A stretch of 64,000 nt of DNA from Gracilibacillus sp. YIM 98692 (GTDB lineage: Bacteria > Bacillota > Bacilli > Bacillales > Amphibacillaceae). This document shows, piece by piece, positions 34,402 through 42,715 of the stretch. Where the stretch lies: contig NZ_WIXM01000004.1 in the NCBI RefSeq assembly GCF_010993965.1, forward strand, positions 62,001 through 126,000. Reading direction: 5' to 3'. A program made the position numbers and the translations under genes. The stretch's first letter is position 1, and each line of letters starts with the position of its first letter. The notes under the pieces were generated by a model. It was not told the origin of the DNA and did no database searches. It worked only from the letters and a program-made list of their open reading frames with translations.

Positions 34402-35634
34402 ATGAAGAAATTGCTTTTATCGATCTGTACCTTTTTATTAGCTATCTCGCTTTTACCTCAGGATGGAGAAGCAGCACAGAAATTTCCTGATGTGAATCAA
34501 TATTCCGACCATATTTCAAGTTTGGTTGACGAGGGAATTATTAACGGTTATCCAGATGGGACGTTCAAACCAGAGGATGGCATATTAAGAATTCAAGCAG
34601 TCAATATGATTTTGCGTGAGATGGGTGTGGATGTTGAGAATAGTAATGCACCAGATCCAGAATTTAAAGATATATCTCCAGGGGATGGGGAATTTAAGGC
34701 TGTTGCTAAAGCAGTTGAATTAGGCTTTATCAAAGGAAAACCAGATGGTACGTTCGACCCTCGAGGTAATTTAACAAGAGGTCAAATGGCATCTATTCTA
34801 GTAAAAGCTTATGATCTTGAGGGCAATTATGAAGGAGATTTTACAGATATTAGTGATAGCCACTGGGCTCATGATATTGTATCTACTTTAGCAGCAAACG
34901 GGATCACAACTGGATATCAAGATGGCACTTTTCGTTCTAATCAAGAACTTTCAAGACAACATTTCGCTGTATTTTTGTCTAGAACGATTAATACACTTGA
35001 TGGAAAGGTATTGGCAACGGTAACTGATGTAGTTGATGGGGATACGATTAGAATTAATTTGAACGGAAAAGAAGAAACAGTAAGATTGCTATTGGTTGAT
35101 ACACCGGAGACGGTTCACCCGACATTACCTGAACAGCCGTATGGAGCTGAAGCGTCTGTTTTTGCTAAAGAAACGCTAAGTGTTGGTAAGCAAATCCAGT
35201 TAGAATATGATGGTCCTGAACGTGATCATTATGATAGGTTGTTAGGTTATATTTGGGTAGATGGACAAATGTTTAATGAAATGCTGTTAGAAAAAGGTTT
35301 AGCTAGGTATGCTTATGTATATGATCCACCTTATACTTATGCTGATCAACTAAAGGCTGCAGAAACAGAAGCAAAAAATGCAAACTTAGGTATTTGGAGT
35401 ATTGACGGATATGTAACCGATGATGGATTCAATGGTTCAGTAGATGATTCAAGTGATTCTGATAATGGAACTTATGACGGACCATACGACCCTAACGGTC
35501 CTGATGTTGATTGTGGCGATTTCGACACGCACGAAGAAGCACAAGCATTTTTTGAAGCAGCAGGAGGACCTGAATCAGATCCTCATAGATTAGATAGAGA
35601 CGGAAACGGAATAGCTTGCGAAAGTTTACCATAG
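34402..35634 (+). CDS. S-layer-homology-anchored thermonuclease with Excalibur domain
   Basis: A 410-residue exported protein in four parts: a signal peptide (1-24); three S-layer homology repeats (about 28-190, each with GYPDGTF-like cores such as GYPDGTFKPE, GKPDGTFDPR and GYQDGTFRSN); a staphylococcal-nuclease domain (about 196-340, with VVDGDTIRI, RLLLVDTPET and ERDHYDRLLGY); and an Excalibur calcium-binding end (DRDGNGIACE). It should sit on the cell wall and cut extracellular nucleic acids. The start follows GAGAGGAG and a terminator lies at 35640-35668. Confidence 0.9.
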   Translation: MKKLLLSICTFLLAISLLPQDGEAAQKFPDVNQYSDHISSLVDEGIINGYPDGTFKPEDGILRIQAVNMILREMGVDVENSNAPDPEFKDISPGDGEFKAVAKAVELGFIKGKPDGTFDPRGNLTRGQMASILVKAYDLEGNYEGDFTDISDSHWAHDIVSTLAANGITTGYQDGTFRSNQELSRQHFAVFLSRTINTLDGKVLATVTDVVDGDTIRINLNGKEETVRLLLVDTPETVHPTLPEQPYGAEASVFAKETLSVGKQIQLEYDGPERDHYDRLLGYIWVDGQMFNEMLLEKGLARYAYVYDPPYTYADQLKAAETEAKNANLGIWSIDGYVTDDGFNGSVDDSSDSDNGTYDGPYDPNGPDVDCGDFDTHEEAQAFFEAAGGPESDPHRLDRDGNGIACESLP

Positions 35635-35639
35635 AGATA

Positions 35640-35668
35640 CACCTTCACTATATGTGAGGGTTTTTTAT
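35640..35668 (+). terminator. Terminator of the surface nuclease gene
   Basis: CACCTTCAC pairs with GTGAGGG(T) and six T's follow, just after the stop codon. Confidence 0.7.
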
Positions 35669-35836
35669 ATGCATTTCTTAATCTAATTCATCTCCTTTCC
35701 TTTTTTTAATTCATCCTCAACAAGTAGAATGATAACTCAAAATGATTGAATTAATGTAAAAACATTGTAAATAGAGAAGGAATATAAAAATGGTATCGAA
35801 TGTATAAGTATATCAATTAAAAAGGGTGTGATCTTA

Positions 35837-36082
35837 ATGAATGAGTTTGAAATTGTGGGTACATTATTACTTGATGACGAAGATTTCAATTTTCGTTTAA
35901 TTAAAATCAGAGATAAGGTGATCGGAAAGGAAGTGGTTTATGACCAAGATGAAATTGAAAGAAAGTCGGAGGGAGAGATGAATGAAGCCGAAAAGTTTAT
36001 TATGAAAAGGTTGCACTTTATTAGGTCTGGGGTGTATGACAAAAGAAGAGATAAACAATTAGGAGCTTTGGATAAAAAGTAG
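35837..36082 (+). CDS. Small hypothetical protein upstream of the origin
   Basis: An 81-residue charged protein. The ATG at 35837 follows AAAGGGTGTG; a GTG nine bases earlier would add three residues. No motif recognised. A terminator (TCTCTG/CAGAGG plus T run, about 36167-36197) separates it from the iterons. Confidence 0.5.
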   Translation: MNEFEIVGTLLLDDEDFNFRLIKIRDKVIGKEVVYDQDEIERKSEGEMNEAEKFIMKRLHFIRSGVYDKRRDKQLGALDKK

Positions 36083-36191
36083 TTACTATTTTCGTTTTTT
36101 CGTCATTGTAATAAGTAAATTATTTTATAAAACAGCTATACCCAAACTTCAGCATACCTAACATCATTCCTTCTCTGTTCACAGAGGGGGT

Positions 36192-36462
36192 TTTTTTACA
36201 AAAAGCGTGTACTCTATTTTAGTTTTTTACAAAAAGCGTGTACTTTGCAATACCACCCGCTTATTTCACTATATTTTTCTATTATTTACCATTTTTTTGT
36301 CCTATTTTGCCAAATTAAAAAAAATTTTATATTTTTTTCGTTTTTTATTTTCCACTATTTAGGTAAACTTGACTGCACTTTTTTACAAAAAGCGTGTACC
36401 TTATTTTAGTTTTTTACAAAAAGCGTGTACTTTGATTTCGATTTTTACAAAAAGCGTGTACT
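36192..36462 (+). repeat. Iteron array and AT-rich origin core
   Basis: Five near-identical 22-base direct repeats (TTTTTTACAAAAAGCG then TGTACT) at 36192, 36223, 36379, 36410 and 36441. Neighbours are spaced 31 bases apart, about three helix turns, so initiator molecules would line up on one face. Between the second and third lies about 130 bases of very A/T-rich sequence suited to strand opening. This is the signature of a Rep-controlled theta origin. Confidence 0.9.
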
Positions 36463-36510
36463 TCTTATTTCCACCTGCGTTTGGCGGTCTCTTTTCATTT
36501 TATGTATTTA

Positions 36511-36519
36511 TGGTATAAT
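36511..36519 (+). promoter_or_regulatory. Promoter of the initiator mRNA
   Basis: An extended -10 (TGGTATAAT) with a weak TTTTCA 16 bases upstream, about 50 bases after the last iteron, so Rep bound to the iterons could repress its own gene. Confidence 0.55.
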
Positions 36520-36530
36520 TCTAGAAAAAG

Positions 36531-36811
36531 AAAAAACTTCCACTTTTGGCGGAGTGGAAGTCGGCGTTTTTTCACATTGGCAAATAACAAAGTCTCTTTG
36601 ATAGATTGGCGGTCTATCAGAGAAGAACCCTCTCTCTTAAACACTTAAACTAAAAAATGAAAGAATTTAAAAACTAAAACTCAAAACTAAATATTGACCC
36701 GTGTTACATATTCAAATGTAACCATGGTGCGGATGATTTGTTCATTCTCTAGCTCTTTTAAAAAGACATTTGAAAGGGCTCAGCTTTGTATTGCCTAAAT
36801 ATATACTTCTT
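36531..36811 (-). ncRNA. Probable antisense RNA controlling the initiator
   Basis: A near-consensus minus-strand promoter, TTGATA (36845-36840), 17-base spacer, TATAAT (36822-36817), starts a transcript opposite the initiator leader. It would end at the hairpin 36536-36561 (ACTTCCAC/GTGGAAGT), which on this strand is followed by TTTTTTC, giving about 280 bases. Both hairpins in the target leader carry TTGGCGG in their loops (36544-36553 and 36606-36612), the U-turn type seen in antisense-controlled plasmids. No frame of note is present in it. Confidence 0.65.
36596..36622 (+). promoter_or_regulatory. Initiator leader hairpin with a TTGGCGG loop
   Basis: CTTTGATAGA pairs with TCTATCAGAG (one G-U) around the seven-base loop TTGGCGG. 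Together with the hairpin at 36536-36561, whose loop holds the same TTGGCGG, it is the likely contact site for the antisense RNA. Confidence 0.65.
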
Positions 36812-36887
36812 TTTGTATTATAGCGGATTTTTTGCCTAATATCAAGTTTACGAGCGGTTATTTTACCTACAGAAAGGGGGGAGAAAC

Positions 36888-38423
36888 GTGATCTTAAAAA
36901 ATAATAGAGGGAACAACGGTCTTCATACAGAGGGCGTTATTATTCCCTATCGTGTATTTGAACAATTTTGCCAAATTGAAAAAGAATACCATTCCAAAAA
37001 AACCTATACGATCGTACAAAATGGTGAGCCACGAACACGGCAATTGCATCGCATTACAAGCAGCGACCTACAATGTTTAACCATTTTACATAAAGTCTGT
37101 ACACCGAAAACTGGTGTCATAGCAAATGTAAAAAAACATAGTATCTTTAAAAAATTAGAAGAATACTTTGAAAAATCGATTGTCGCTTCTGAGTTTTATG
37201 CTAGTCTAGAAAAATTACTCTATCATGGCATCATACAAGCAACTTATGACAAAGATACAGACTTATACACATTTAAAATTACAGATTACATAGATGAAGA
37301 AGGAAAAACAGGCTTCTTAGGTGTTTTATCACCTGTTGTTTTTACAAAACCTTTTTATAATCTTAGTATTGGCCAAAAAAAATTATTTTATTCTTTGTCC
37401 ATTCAAAGTGGTGGTCATTACCGTCCGTTACACCGTTCTTTTGTTGCAAAAGGGAAGCAGGATATTCAATATCGTTTAAAAGACTTTGTTCACAGACGTG
37501 ACACTTATCATGTGAAACAGATGTTAGATGGCTTAACCAAAACCTCCTATAATGGAATACCTTTTTTGGAAAAAGTAACCTATAAGAAAAAAGGAAAGCA
37601 ATATGTACAAGCTACATTTACATTACATAAAGAATGGGTTTATAAAGTGGAAAATAGAGACTATCACGATTTCATTGATCCAGTCGTTGTTTATCCTAAA
37701 AAGGCATCTTTTATTGAACGGATATTGCAGCAATTTGGATTAGGAGAGATTACGACCCTTGATTACCGCACAGAGTTTTTAAGAATGATCCGCTTTTTTC
37801 GGAACAAAGGTTACCGGATGGTACGGCACGCATTAGGAGAATTAAAATCATTTGTGCTTACAAATTATACATACCCAAAAAACATTATTGGTTTTATTAA
37901 ATCTGTGTGCCGTTCTAATATAGAAGCAACTATCATGGACCTTGCGAAACAGAACAAAATAGTAAATTGGATTGCAGCTGGTACGAACGATCCGCTTGAA
38001 AAAGAAGAACGGGAGGCTTCCTTCCTTTCTGTTACAAGCAATTTTTCCATAAAGAAATTAAGACAAGCCTTTCGCAGTGCTCGCACAGCTTTACTTTCTA
38101 GATTTGCGATGCCTGTACGAAATCGTTCTTTAGATGACTATAAATCGATTCCAGCTCTCGATCATGTTCCTGGTATTGAAGTGGTACGACAAGCTGCACA
38201 CCGTCGACATTGCGATATAGAAGGATATCGTCAGTTGGAAAAACAGTATCAACGTACACTCATTGATTGTTTGGTACAAGGACATGACACTAAACCGCAT
38301 ATAGAAACCTTATTGGAAGAGATAGAAAAGCTAGACGAATCACCATATGAGGCTACGACTCCTCACACTTTTCGACTCGAGTATTTTTTAATCGAGCATG
38401 GATATCTCCCTCCAGTAAGATGA
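36888..38423 (+). CDS. Plasmid replication initiator protein
   Basis: A 511-residue basic protein beginning after AAAGGGGGG. I do not recognise a named Rep family by eye. The layout fits a theta initiator: a helix-rich N-terminal part (FEQFCQIEKEYHSKKTY), central segments that look like winged helices (KNIIGFIKSVCRSNIEA), a basic C-terminal region, an iteron array within 700 bases upstream, and antisense control. It should bind the iterons, melt the A/T-rich stretch and load the host replication machinery. The main alternative initiator in the window, at 30587, has no iterons beside it. Confidence 0.7.
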   Translation: MILKNNRGNNGLHTEGVIIPYRVFEQFCQIEKEYHSKKTYTIVQNGEPRTRQLHRITSSDLQCLTILHKVCTPKTGVIANVKKHSIFKKLEEYFEKSIVASEFYASLEKLLYHGIIQATYDKDTDLYTFKITDYIDEEGKTGFLGVLSPVVFTKPFYNLSIGQKKLFYSLSIQSGGHYRPLHRSFVAKGKQDIQYRLKDFVHRRDTYHVKQMLDGLTKTSYNGIPFLEKVTYKKKGKQYVQATFTLHKEWVYKVENRDYHDFIDPVVVYPKKASFIERILQQFGLGEITTLDYRTEFLRMIRFFRNKGYRMVRHALGELKSFVLTNYTYPKNIIGFIKSVCRSNIEATIMDLAKQNKIVNWIAAGTNDPLEKEEREASFLSVTSNFSIKKLRQAFRSARTALLSRFAMPVRNRSLDDYKSIPALDHVPGIEVVRQAAHRRHCDIEGYRQLEKQYQRTLIDCLVQGHDTKPHIETLLEEIEKLDESPYEATTPHTFRLEYFLIEHGYLPPVR

Positions 38424-38466
38424 TAGCAACCCTCTTTTTTTTAAATGACCAAAAAGAGGGCTATTA
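38424..38466 (+). terminator. Terminator of the initiator gene
   Basis: AGCAACCCTCTTTTT pairs with AAAAAGAGGGCTATT around a short A/T loop just after the stop. Confidence 0.7.
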
Positions 38467-39077
38467 GTCGTGGGTTCAAACAGTATACCTATTTCTCATA
38501 CAACTGCTATGATCTTTTCTTTCTACATCCTTTGGCAAAAAGGGTGTTCTTTTAAAAGTATTATTCATATAAAAACAAAAATCATTTAGTGGATAATGTT
38601 TATATTGGGGAACATGTGAATATATACGCTCTGTTTTTGGTAAATTTTGTGTGTTTATTTCCCCTCTATATGTTGTGGATAAATTGTTTTGTTTTTCTCG
38701 TTTTTTCTGCTTCTATCTATTTGTTTTTATAATGGCATTTCATCCGCTTGGTTTTTGTTTTTGATCGTTGATATATATCCAAATCCTTTTATTATCAATG
38801 GGTTTGCTGATTTGTAATAGTTCTTAGTTTTTAATAGCATTTGTATATACTAGACTTTAAATGGGGAATGATTATCATATCCATTATTTTCATTTTTTTC
38901 AGTTGACGAACCATCCTACTTATGATAATGTTTTATCCATAGGTTGATTTTGTATTCTTTCCAAATTATTTGTGTAGCAAATCCCGCTAACCACAAAAAA
39001 GGAAATATATACAGATCCCATCCTGATCGGTAAGGATGGGATAACCTTCACTAAACAAATCCATAATTCAAACGGGA
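38467..39077. other. AT-rich gene-free stretch before the Tad operon
   Basis: No gene. A perfect DnaA box (TGTGGATAA, 38674-38682) and several near-matches suggest host DnaA may act near here. At 38951-38995 the plus strand reads TGTATTCTTT, then TAGCAA and ATCCCGCTAACC. The first part echoes the start of leaders B and C, and CCCGCTAACC is the exact complement of their GGTTAGCGGG. A promoter with TTGACG near 38903 is possible. Confidence 0.5.
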
Positions 39078-39147
39078 AACCCCCGAAAAGATCATGAACA
39101 CGTTTTAGGAAACGTGTGCTTTGTGATTTTTTCGGGTTTTTTTTTGT
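39074..39147 (+). terminator. Leader terminator H, before the Tad operon
   Basis: AACCCCCGAAAA pairs with TTTTTTCGGGTT, an inner AACACGTT/AACGTGT stem extends it, and nine T's follow. GGGAAACCCCC forms its beginning, as in leaders F and G. The first Tad gene starts 20 bases later. Confidence 0.85.
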
Positions 39148-39166
39148 TTTTTAGGAGTGTGAAACC

Positions 39167-40714
39167 ATGAATCGCAAAATTTTATTAGCAGTGGGTGATC
39201 CAACCTATAGTCAGATCCTAACGGATTATATTCAAGTCGAAAGCGATGCCTTTCAACTATCAGCGCAAGAAGTGATGCATTATCAGTATATGGAGGAATT
39301 AATTGAAACAGAACAACCAGATATCTTAATCGTTCATGACTATTATCTTCCGAATACTATTCCTTTTGGAAAGGAAAGAGAAAAAGAGTGGTTAAATTAT
39401 TTCGAATCACTTCGAACGCGTTATGATGATCAATTACGTATTGTGTTTCTATGTGAAAGAGAACGCCAAGACCCTTTTTTACGCCAATTAGTCAACGCCA
39501 ATATATTAGATATTTTTGAAACCAACAAAATTAATATGGAGGAATTCATTGAACAATTAAAAGACCGTCCTCGTTATGCTAGAGTAGCCAAATTTAAAGC
39601 CAACACTTTATCACATCCCGCCAAGAGTGATGAAGATGCAGAAGATACATCTATGGATGAACAAGCTGCAGATGAAGAAATAGCAGACGACAAGGATGTT
39701 CAAGATTTAGAAAACGAACCGAAAGATACATCCAATCAACAAAAGAAAGAAAAACCAGTTGTTGAAAAAGTAGTTCAAAAAAAAGTAGTTAACAAACAAG
39801 TGGTGAAGCGTAGGTACAATGTACAGATAACAAATGAAGTGGAAAAAGTGGTCGGTGTACCGGTGGAGAAGAAGTTAATTTTAATAGGGAGTCCTTTTCC
39901 GAGAAGTGGTAGCACCTTTATTGCCCACCTATTAGCCGAAAGCTTACGTGATTTAGATGTACCTGTTACCTATATAGAAAGTCCATATAGTGTGCCTTAC
40001 ACCTTTGACCGTTTTTATGGACAAAAATACACATCGAATTATTACAGCAAATTTTATCAATTTACGAATGACTTAGATCCGGAACAAGATATTCAATTGA
40101 ATTGGTCCGTTGAAGGGGTAGATATGATTAGCAAACATCCAAATAAGGAGTCCATTTATACGGAAAATGATATTCCCTTTGAGACATTTATGAAATTACT
40201 GTTATCCAACCAATCTACCGTCACGATTGTAGATGTTGGAACGGATTGGTTAATCGATGTGTATCGGGACCTAGTGGATATTGCAACGGATATTCATATG
40301 GTAATGGAGCCAGATATTAGCAATATGCAATACATAGACGATCCAGATAATCATCATATGGAATATTTTCGTGAGTTATTCCAGTTGCATAAAACCAAAT
40401 TGATTGGCAATCGATTTAACCAAGACATTTTGAAGAATCCAGTCATGAAAGACTTATATAAAGATCAGTTTATAACAACCTTTCCAGCTTATCCATCTAG
40501 CTTGTTATTTCAAGCGCAATATGAAGGGGTGTTTGCTAAAAAGACTTTACAGCAATATGATAAGCGAACACAGAAGAAAAGAGGGAAGGCATTAATAGAC
40601 AAACAATTAGAGCCCATATTAGATGGATTAGTGCCCAAAGAACTCACCAATCAAAAGCAAAGTTTCTTTAAAGGGTTATGGAACAAGAAAATCAGAGTAA
40701 GTAAGCAAACTTAG
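39167..40714 (+). CDS. TadZ-like protein with receiver-like and degenerate P-loop domains
   Basis: A 515-residue protein heading the Tad-like operon. Residues 1-140 look like a receiver-type domain (MNRKILLAVGDPTYSQIL, then PDILIVHDYYLP). A Glu/Lys-rich linker (about 145-215) leads to a P-loop-like domain with GSPFPRSGSTFIAHLLAES where Walker A should be and STVTIVDVGTDW as the Walker B-like strand. The lysine needed for normal ATP hydrolysis is absent. TadZ/CpaE proteins place the pilus machine in the cell. The start follows TTAGGAGTG, right after leader H. Confidence 0.7.
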   Translation: MNRKILLAVGDPTYSQILTDYIQVESDAFQLSAQEVMHYQYMEELIETEQPDILIVHDYYLPNTIPFGKEREKEWLNYFESLRTRYDDQLRIVFLCERERQDPFLRQLVNANILDIFETNKINMEEFIEQLKDRPRYARVAKFKANTLSHPAKSDEDAEDTSMDEQAADEEIADDKDVQDLENEPKDTSNQQKKEKPVVEKVVQKKVVNKQVVKRRYNVQITNEVEKVVGVPVEKKLILIGSPFPRSGSTFIAHLLAESLRDLDVPVTYIESPYSVPYTFDRFYGQKYTSNYYSKFYQFTNDLDPEQDIQLNWSVEGVDMISKHPNKESIYTENDIPFETFMKLLLSNQSTVTIVDVGTDWLIDVYRDLVDIATDIHMVMEPDISNMQYIDDPDNHHMEYFRELFQLHKTKLIGNRFNQDILKNPVMKDLYKDQFITTFPAYPSSLLFQAQYEGVFAKKTLQQYDKRTQKKRGKALIDKQLEPILDGLVPKELTNQKQSFFKGLWNKKIRVSKQT

Positions 40715-40725
40715 GAGGACGGTAT

Positions 40726-41496
40726 ATGTCACCAAAAGTAAAAATTATGGTAAGTGTGATATTAGCATTAATATTAATAGCTTTTATACCTATCTATGAC
40801 CTATATATAAAAGGGAAAATCGATAGTGTAGAAGTAGCTGTAGTGAAGCCAGGAGTGGAAATTGCACCTACAGAAAAGATAACGAAAGATAAAATCACCG
40901 TTGAACGTAGGAGAAAGCAGGACTTAATTGATGAAGTCATATACCCAGACGATATCCCCTCCATTATTGGATACGATGCAGCAGATTTAATGGTGGGCAA
41001 TGCGATGATTTCCTCGAAAATGATAGATTATGATGGGTTAATCCCAGATGAATCCAAAGGGGAATCTATTCGTCCTATTGTAGATGAAATGATATATGCC
41101 AAGCCAGGGAGTTTACGTAGAAAAGATACCGTTGATATGTATATCGTCAAAGGCAAAAAGGTTGATGGGGAATCCAATTCTTCCTCTCATCAAGTCGTTT
41201 CAAACCATGACTCAGGAAATAGTGATCCTATAAATACGGAAGAGATGGCTGAAGAAGAGAAAGCAGATTTGGGTTTATCGGATCCAATTTTAACTAATGT
41301 GAAAGTTGTGTATGCCAAAGATTCCTCTAACCAAGAGGTAACCAATACAGAAGGAAAAAGCACTTCTGAGTCAGATAGACTACATGCAACAGGTACCATT
41401 TCCAACCTAGAAGTTATTCTGAATGAAGAAGATTTTCAGCTTTTAATGGAACATGTTGTAACCAATAACGATCGATTATATATCACTTACAATTAA
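40726..41496 (+). CDS. CpaB/RcpC-like SAF-domain protein
   Basis: A 256-residue protein with an N-terminal membrane segment (residues 7-27) and then a SAF-type domain (VAVVKPGVEIAPTEKIT, then IGYDAADLMVGNAMISSKMI), as in CpaB/RcpC pilus-assembly proteins. Those lie on the outer face of the membrane and help assemble or stabilise the pilus. The C-terminal half is divergent. The start follows TTAGGAGG; it lies 11 bases after the first gene. Confidence 0.7.
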   Translation: MSPKVKIMVSVILALILIAFIPIYDLYIKGKIDSVEVAVVKPGVEIAPTEKITKDKITVERRRKQDLIDEVIYPDDIPSIIGYDAADLMVGNAMISSKMIDYDGLIPDESKGESIRPIVDEMIYAKPGSLRRKDTVDMYIVKGKKVDGESNSSSHQVVSNHDSGNSDPINTEEMAEEEKADLGLSDPILTNVKVVYAKDSSNQEVTNTEGKSTSESDRLHATGTISNLEVILNEEDFQLLMEHVVTNNDRLYITYN

Positions 41497-41524
41497 GTTT
41501 TTGTAGAAAGGGGGAGCAGGCTAA

Positions 41525-42715
41525 ATGACAAAAATCGGCATTATCAGTAACAAAAGTAGTTATAAGGAATATTTTTCACAACAAGATCCTTCCTTTGAAG
41601 TAGAAATGCTTACTTCTTATAAAACCACACACACTATTGATCTATTATTTGTGGATGGAAGAGTGATACATCCAAGTGAATTAGAAGATATAAGGGAATA
41701 TCATACAGACATCCCCATTTTCTATCAATTTTATGATATGAAAAGCGATCTATTAACACAGAATATTAAGCGAATTTGTATTGCGCAACAAATAGAAGCG
41801 ATACACGAACGACTTACGGTGTCACAGGTGGTCGAGAAAATTCATCGTTACATCATGCAAGAATCATTCGGGGAAGAAAAACGAATTATTAGCTTTTTTG
41901 GAACCCATAGCGGTTCAGGAGTTAGTACTACTATTTTTAGTATTGCACAAGCGATTGGAAGACAAATAGAAGGAAAGGTATTAGTGTTAAGTCTCAATGC
42001 GTGGGACCCAGCAGACTATTTTCATATTTACGAAGGGGAGTATTTGAATGACTTAAAAGTCGAGCTAAAAATGGGACAGCTGACGTCAGACCGTTTAATA
42101 GAGTCTGTTACGGAAGTCGATAACTTCTTTCATCTAGCTGGAAATCGGGATATTAAATTACAGAGGTACTACACAGATGAAGAGATACAGCATCTATTAC
42201 AGGTTGCAAAAGAGACATTTGATGTTGTTCTGGTCGACGGCGGAACGCATTTTGACACTGCTAATGCTATTCAATCCTATGTAAATAGCAATATACGATT
42301 TATCATAACGAATCAGGATGATAAGGGATATCGAGGTTATTTCCCTCACATCTTTCAACAACTCATCGAACCTTCGGGAGGAAAGAAATCAGATTTTCTT
42401 TTAATTATCAATCAGTATCGACCTGAAATGCAATTGATTAATGAAAAGGATTTAGAGGATGAATTAGAAATTCAACGTATTTCTACCATTCCTGATTTAG
42501 AGCCATTAGGTGCTATTGCGATTCGTCAAAAAAAATCTCTCTATCATTTAGCGGATATAGGTTATCGCAAAGAAATAGAAAGAATTGCTAAGGTCATCAT
42601 CGCGGAAGCACAGTTAAGAGTAAAAGAAACAGTAGATACCATAGGGCAAGAGAAAAAACAAGGGATCTTAGGAAAATTATTTAATAGAAAGAGCCAGGAG
42701 GAAACAATATGGTGA
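41525..42715 (+). CDS. tadZ: TadZ/CpaE-like P-loop protein
   Basis: A 396-residue protein with a receiver-like N-terminus (1-110) and a MinD/ParA-like domain. The P-loop reads FFGTHSGSGVSTTIFSIA, which lacks the canonical lysine pair but keeps the deviant form usual in TadZ. FDVVLVDGGTHFDT provides the Walker B-like strand. It is the second TadZ-like protein in the operon and overlaps the secretion ATPase gene by seven bases. The start follows AAAGGGGG. Confidence 0.75.
   Translation: MTKIGIISNKSSYKEYFSQQDPSFEVEMLTSYKTTHTIDLLFVDGRVIHPSELEDIREYHTDIPIFYQFYDMKSDLLTQNIKRICIAQQIEAIHERLTVSQVVEKIHRYIMQESFGEEKRIISFFGTHSGSGVSTTIFSIAQAIGRQIEGKVLVLSLNAWDPADYFHIYEGEYLNDLKVELKMGQLTSDRLIESVTEVDNFFHLAGNRDIKLQRYYTDEEIQHLLQVAKETFDVVLVDGGTHFDTANAIQSYVNSNIRFIITNQDDKGYRGYFPHIFQQLIEPSGGKKSDFLLIINQYRPEMQLINEKDLEDELEIQRISTIPDLEPLGAIAIRQKKSLYHLADIGYRKEIERIAKVIIAEAQLRVKETVDTIGQEKKQGILGKLFNRKSQEETIW

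Larger units (their letters stand above)
36083..36887. other. Origin and control region without protein genes
   Basis: Holds the terminator of the preceding gene, five iterons around an A/T-rich core, the rep promoter, two hairpins with TTGGCGG loops, and the promoter of an antisense transcript. The best-resolved elements are listed separately. Confidence 0.8.

Noticed and set aside
38674-38682. The single perfect DnaA box as a separate origin
   Set aside because: One box with imperfect neighbours is too little to call an origin when a full iteron array with a nearby initiator gene exists; kept as a note in the gap before the Tad operon.
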